DNA from: UBA11795 sp964652755
GTDB lineage: Bacteria > Chloroflexota > Dehalococcoidia > Lucifugimonadales > UBA826
Assembly: GCA_964652755.1 (NCBI GenBank)
Contig: CAZZBP010000002.1
Location: 1-64,000 of the forward strand
Direction of reading: 5' to 3'
Length of the DNA stretch: 64,000 nt
A program made the position numbers and the translations under genes. The notes under the pieces are model-generated. The model made no database searches and was not told the DNA's origin. It saw nothing but the letters and a program-made list of their open reading frames with translations. Shown in pieces: positions 60,902 through 64,000 of the stretch; within the stretch, counting starts at the first letter, position 1; the number at the start of each line of letters is the position of its first letter.

Positions 60902-63769
60902 TTGCCTGATCTGAAATCCCATGGAGAGTCCATTTTGGGGAATAATACTTGGAGTACCAGGGTCGTCTTTTTCCTGTCGAGCAGGTCTTCTCCCGTCATC
61001 ATAATATTCTTAATTGTATCGATTCTTCTCGCATATCCCCTGATCTACCTTGCTCCGACCCAACAGGCGTCTCCAAACCCGCCCGGAGAAGTCTACGACA
61101 TGCAGGCAGATATCGATGCAAAATTCCCGACCCCAGTTCATTTTGCAACTTATGTTTTGGAAGCCCGTGATGGGGATGTACTCACACGTGACGTGCTCGT
61201 AGAGTTTAAGGAAAATCGAGACCGACTTCTTGCTTTTGACAAAAAAGGAGATCTATCCGCCGGTACTCTGATAAATCAGCCCTACTTATTTTCATACTTT
61301 GATACCGACATTGGTCTAAGTGTGACCGGGATAAGCTCCATATTGGATCCGATCGACCTTACGCTTAGGGAGATGGGTGCAAAATTGGAAACCGCCTCTG
61401 ATATGGAAATAAAGCTTGCTGTGGCGAAATTGATGTCTAACACAAGTACTAGAAAAATGTTAGATCTCCTTTCGACGAAGACAAGTTCAGAAGACCGCAT
61501 TATCAATGGAGAAGTAGTTAAATGGTGGACATCGCCTGCGATGTTATTTCACCTTTTGGCAGACAACGAGAAACTGGGTGGGGCAGGTCTTGAGATAGGA
61601 CTAGGAGGTGGGACTGACGTCATCAACAAAGAACACTTGAACAGAAAGATACGGTCCGTGATGACAGGTTACTCGAGGACATACCATGTTTGGGGAGTTG
61701 CGATTGACGCTAATTTAGAGTCGGAAGAAGAGGGACGGGCCGCTGGGGTATTTATTACATTTACGGTGATTGGAGCACTATTAGTTATTGGACTTAGTCT
61801 AAAGTCATATTGGATAACTGTGATTTCAGGCATCGGCTTGGGTATCCTTATGATTTGGCTGAAGGGTATCTCGGCACTTATAGGACTTAAGAGTGGTCTT
61901 GTCATAGATCTTTTGGTGCCTATAGGCATGATCTCATTAGGTGTAGATTTCGTGGTACACGCTATGCATCGTTATAGGGAAGAGATTCTGGCGGGTTACT
62001 TGCCAAGAGTGGCCCTCAGAGTAGGATTGTCAGGAGTAATTGGTGCCCTTCTCTTAGCCATGGTGAGTGACAGCGTAGCGTTCCTTTCCAATTTGTCATC
62101 CAATATAGAAGCCGTGATTCACTTTGGCAGCGCCGCGGCCATAGCGGTTTTATCTTCCTTCATCATTTTAGGTCTAGTTGCTCCAATTATTTCTATGAGA
62201 ATAGATGAATTAATCAATCTGTCAGGTGAACGGTTCACTGGGAAATTTATTGTGGCTTTGAAAATGTTCGGAGGTATAGGAGTAGCCTGCGCTTCGGCTG
62301 GATCTGTGATCTTAATGTTGGCGGTGAGTAAGATATACGGAGCGGTCATGTTAGGGGCAACCGCGTTATTGTTTGCGGTGATTCCAATAGCTTACCTTTA
62401 TATACGCATAGGAAGGAACTCCACCGTTGTCGGACAGATCCCTTATCATGAAAAGCACAAATCTGATTCTGCGTCCCGTGTTAGGTCTGGTATAGAAAGG
62501 TTAGTAGTAGCTGCTGCTTCCAATTCTTCGATCGTTCTCATTGGTGCTGTACTTTTTACTCTTCTTTCAAGCTTCTTCGCTTTCAGGCTGGAACCTACAT
62601 TTGACGTCAGGGATTTTTTTGATTCCGAGTCAGATTTTGTAATGGGGTTAGATAAACTCTCAGAACATCTAGGGGAAAAAGGAGGCGAACCTGGAGTAGC
62701 TTATATAAAAGGTGACCTAATGGATCCTGGCGCCGTTTTGGCTATCTCACAGTTTGTTGAGAGGCTCCGCGAAGTGGAAAACGTAGCCGAAACACCCAGC
62801 GGTGAAGTCACGATCGGCCTCAATGTCGTCAATACCTCTAGAATTATCTTGAGCAGTCCGGAAGCTATCAAGTCGATTGAAAGGGAAACCGGGGTGGTAG
62901 TTGAAGATAGCAACAAAGACGAGATTCCCGACTCCAGAGAACAGATGCAAGCCGCATTCAAGTACGCACTCGCATATGGTGTTCCAGGAAAGGGAGGGAA
63001 CTTGATACTTAGATCAGATCAGGTTCGGGCAGCCATCTATTACCCTGCTTACGAAACTACGTCTGGAGATAATCTTACAACGGTGCAGTTTCAGTTGCCT
63101 GGTACGAGGAATCAGTCAGCTGTAGCGGCTGCCGGAAAGGCCCTCACGCCGCTACTCGCTAAGCTTGAATTGGAACCTTCTATTACAAAAGCTGCACTTA
63201 CCGGTTCACCTTTTACGAGGGAAGAGCAACTTGCAGCTTCTACCCGAACTCTTTACAGATCTCTCCCGATCGCATTCGTTGCCGCAACGATTCTCCTCTT
63301 GGTTTCAATGCAATCATTCAGATACGCAATTGTTACAGTAATACCAATCTTACTTGTGGTGGCTTGGCTCTACGGGATTATGTTTTTGGCCGGATTTGCA
63401 TTGAATTTCGTGACTGCGATGATCGGTGCCATTTCTATAGGCGTTGGAATCGATTATTCAATTCATATGACACAAAGATTTAGAGAGGAGTTGGGTCGTA
63501 ACACAAATCGCCTAGATGCGATGCGTAAGGCGGCTCGAGGTACAGGTGTTGCTTTAGTAGCTTCGGCAGCATCGAGTGTTGTGGGATTTACGATTATGGG
63601 GTTCGCGCCCATGCCGATGTTTGCATCCTACGGGCTATTAACTGCTTTGATGATTTTTTTAGCTCTTTTGGCATCGTTGGTTGTTCTTCCTTGTCTCTTG
63701 ATGGCCGTAACAGAAGAACCAGAATTAATTGGAAGTTCTTCAACTGATTTCCAAAAATCTGCTAATTAA
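60902..63769 (+). CDS. MMPL/RND-family transporter
   Basis: A 955-residue inner-membrane protein with twelve predicted helices: one N-terminal helix (about 29-50), an outer domain, five helices, a linker, a second N-type helix and outer domain, and five final helices. The repeated RND core is seen in DLLVPIGMISLGVDFVVHAM and AMIGAISIGVGIDYSIHMTQ, each with the Gly-x-Asp-(Phe/Tyr) proton-relay motif. MMPL and hopanoid-type RND proteins export lipids. The start may be TTG 60902 or, better spaced after GGAG, TTG 60935. It diverges from fmt, and its stop overlaps the mutS2 stop by eight bases. Confidence 0.87.
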   Translation: MPDLKSHGESILGNNTWSTRVVFFLSSRSSPVIIIFLIVSILLAYPLIYLAPTQQASPNPPGEVYDMQADIDAKFPTPVHFATYVLEARDGDVLTRDVLVEFKENRDRLLAFDKKGDLSAGTLINQPYLFSYFDTDIGLSVTGISSILDPIDLTLREMGAKLETASDMEIKLAVAKLMSNTSTRKMLDLLSTKTSSEDRIINGEVVKWWTSPAMLFHLLADNEKLGGAGLEIGLGGGTDVINKEHLNRKIRSVMTGYSRTYHVWGVAIDANLESEEEGRAAGVFITFTVIGALLVIGLSLKSYWITVISGIGLGILMIWLKGISALIGLKSGLVIDLLVPIGMISLGVDFVVHAMHRYREEILAGYLPRVALRVGLSGVIGALLLAMVSDSVAFLSNLSSNIEAVIHFGSAAAIAVLSSFIILGLVAPIISMRIDELINLSGERFTGKFIVALKMFGGIGVACASAGSVILMLAVSKIYGAVMLGATALLFAVIPIAYLYIRIGRNSTVVGQIPYHEKHKSDSASRVRSGIERLVVAAASNSSIVLIGAVLFTLLSSFFAFRLEPTFDVRDFFDSESDFVMGLDKLSEHLGEKGGEPGVAYIKGDLMDPGAVLAISQFVERLREVENVAETPSGEVTIGLNVVNTSRIILSSPEAIKSIERETGVVVEDSNKDEIPDSREQMQAAFKYALAYGVPGKGGNLILRSDQVRAAIYYPAYETTSGDNLTTVQFQLPGTRNQSAVAAAGKALTPLLAKLELEPSITKAALTGSPFTREEQLAASTRTLYRSLPIAFVAATILLLVSMQSFRYAIVTVIPILLVVAWLYGIMFLAGFALNFVTAMIGAISIGVGIDYSIHMTQRFREELGRNTNRLDAMRKAARGTGVALVASAASSVVGFTIMGFAPMPMFASYGLLTALMIFLALLASLVVLPCLLMAVTEEPELIGSSSTDFQKSAN

Positions 63770-64000
63770 GAATCACATAGGTTGCTCCATCTCCCCCCAT
63801 TGAATCGGCTTCAGATCCAAAATCGTTAACTAAGGAGTGTCCCTTAAGACTTTGGCGAATTGCATGCCTTAGTGCGCCCGTACCTTTTCCGTGAATAATT
63901 CGGACTTTGCTGAGACCATCTTTAACAGAAGAATCCAAAAAAGTTTCTACAAGTTCAATTGCTGGATCTGATCTTAATCCTCTTATATCCAGTTGAGTTT
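63762..64000 (-). CDS. mutS2: MutS2 C-terminal Smr domain, upstream part beyond window
   Basis: On the minus strand a frame enters from the right edge and ends with TAG at 63762-63764. It encodes the Smr endonuclease domain: QLDIRGLRSDPAIELVETFL, then KVRIIHGKGTGALRHAIRQ and EADSMGGDGATYVIL. The LDxRG and HGKGTGxLR motifs are the Smr catalytic and binding sites. In MutS2 this domain nicks DNA or acts on collided ribosomes. The MutS-like ATPase part lies outside the window, so mutS2 rather than a free-standing Smr gene is inferred from the exact MutS2-type spacing. Confidence 0.85.
   Translation of the reverse strand, partial: TQLDIRGLRSDPAIELVETFLDSSVKDGLSKVRIIHGKGTGALRHAIRQSLKGHSLVNDFGSEADSMGGDGATYVILN

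Overview
This is a bacterial genome fragment of moderate GC content, almost certainly from a metagenome assembly because one run of ten Ns interrupts it at 706-715. The gene content suggests a marine heterotroph of the SAR202 lineage of Chloroflexota: eight intact and one broken major-facilitator (MFS) transporters, two enolase-superfamily dehydratases/racemases, two HpcH/HpaI-type aldolases, a luciferase-like flavin monooxygenase, a sulfatase, gluconolactonase- and NHL-type propellers, PT-rich lipoproteins, and a Gram-positive-type LexA box. This assignment is inference from gene repertoire; no rRNA, tRNA or CRISPR array was seen.

Layout. 1-4100 is a damaged, composite stretch: the N-terminal part of an alpha/beta-hydrolase protein, an AT-rich island and gap, an MFS remnant, an intact MFS gene, a small zinc-ribbon protein with a clear terminator, a membrane-anchored thioredoxin-like protein whose first active-site Cys codon is TGA (a likely selenoprotein with a SECIS-like hairpin), and a decayed methyltransferase. 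4097-7602 holds an MFS gene, a 2-hydroxyacid dehydrogenase and a PT-linker lipoprotein. 7623-12095 is a six-gene minus-strand catabolic operon (KDG-type kinase, dimeric-barrel protein, cupin, SMP-30 lactonase, amidohydrolase, DUF1330). 12211-18136 carries a complete alpha/beta-hydrolase-domain protein and a 1211-residue surface lipoprotein with fourteen tandem 15-residue repeats, a YHYH domain and a C-terminal PDZ domain.

18158-45307 is a patchwork of short catabolic modules, each pairing one or two enzymes with a transporter: aldolase plus dehydrogenase, amidohydrolase plus MFS, MFS plus amidase, enolase-family enzyme plus MFS, and EamA plus enolase-family enzyme plus MFS. Between them are SDRs, a dienelactone hydrolase, a nitroreductase, a flavin monooxygenase and a sulfatase with an in-frame TGA. 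Frequent strand switches, decayed genes and transporter paralogy suggest continuing turnover by gain, duplication and loss.

45323-64000 looks more like core genome: an NHL propeller, an imuB-dnaE2 mutagenesis operon under a LexA box, an uncharacterised protein, a kelch-like protein followed by two giant FtsX-type permeases with no ATPase nearby, fmt, an MMPL/RND transporter, and the Smr-domain end of mutS2 running off the right edge.
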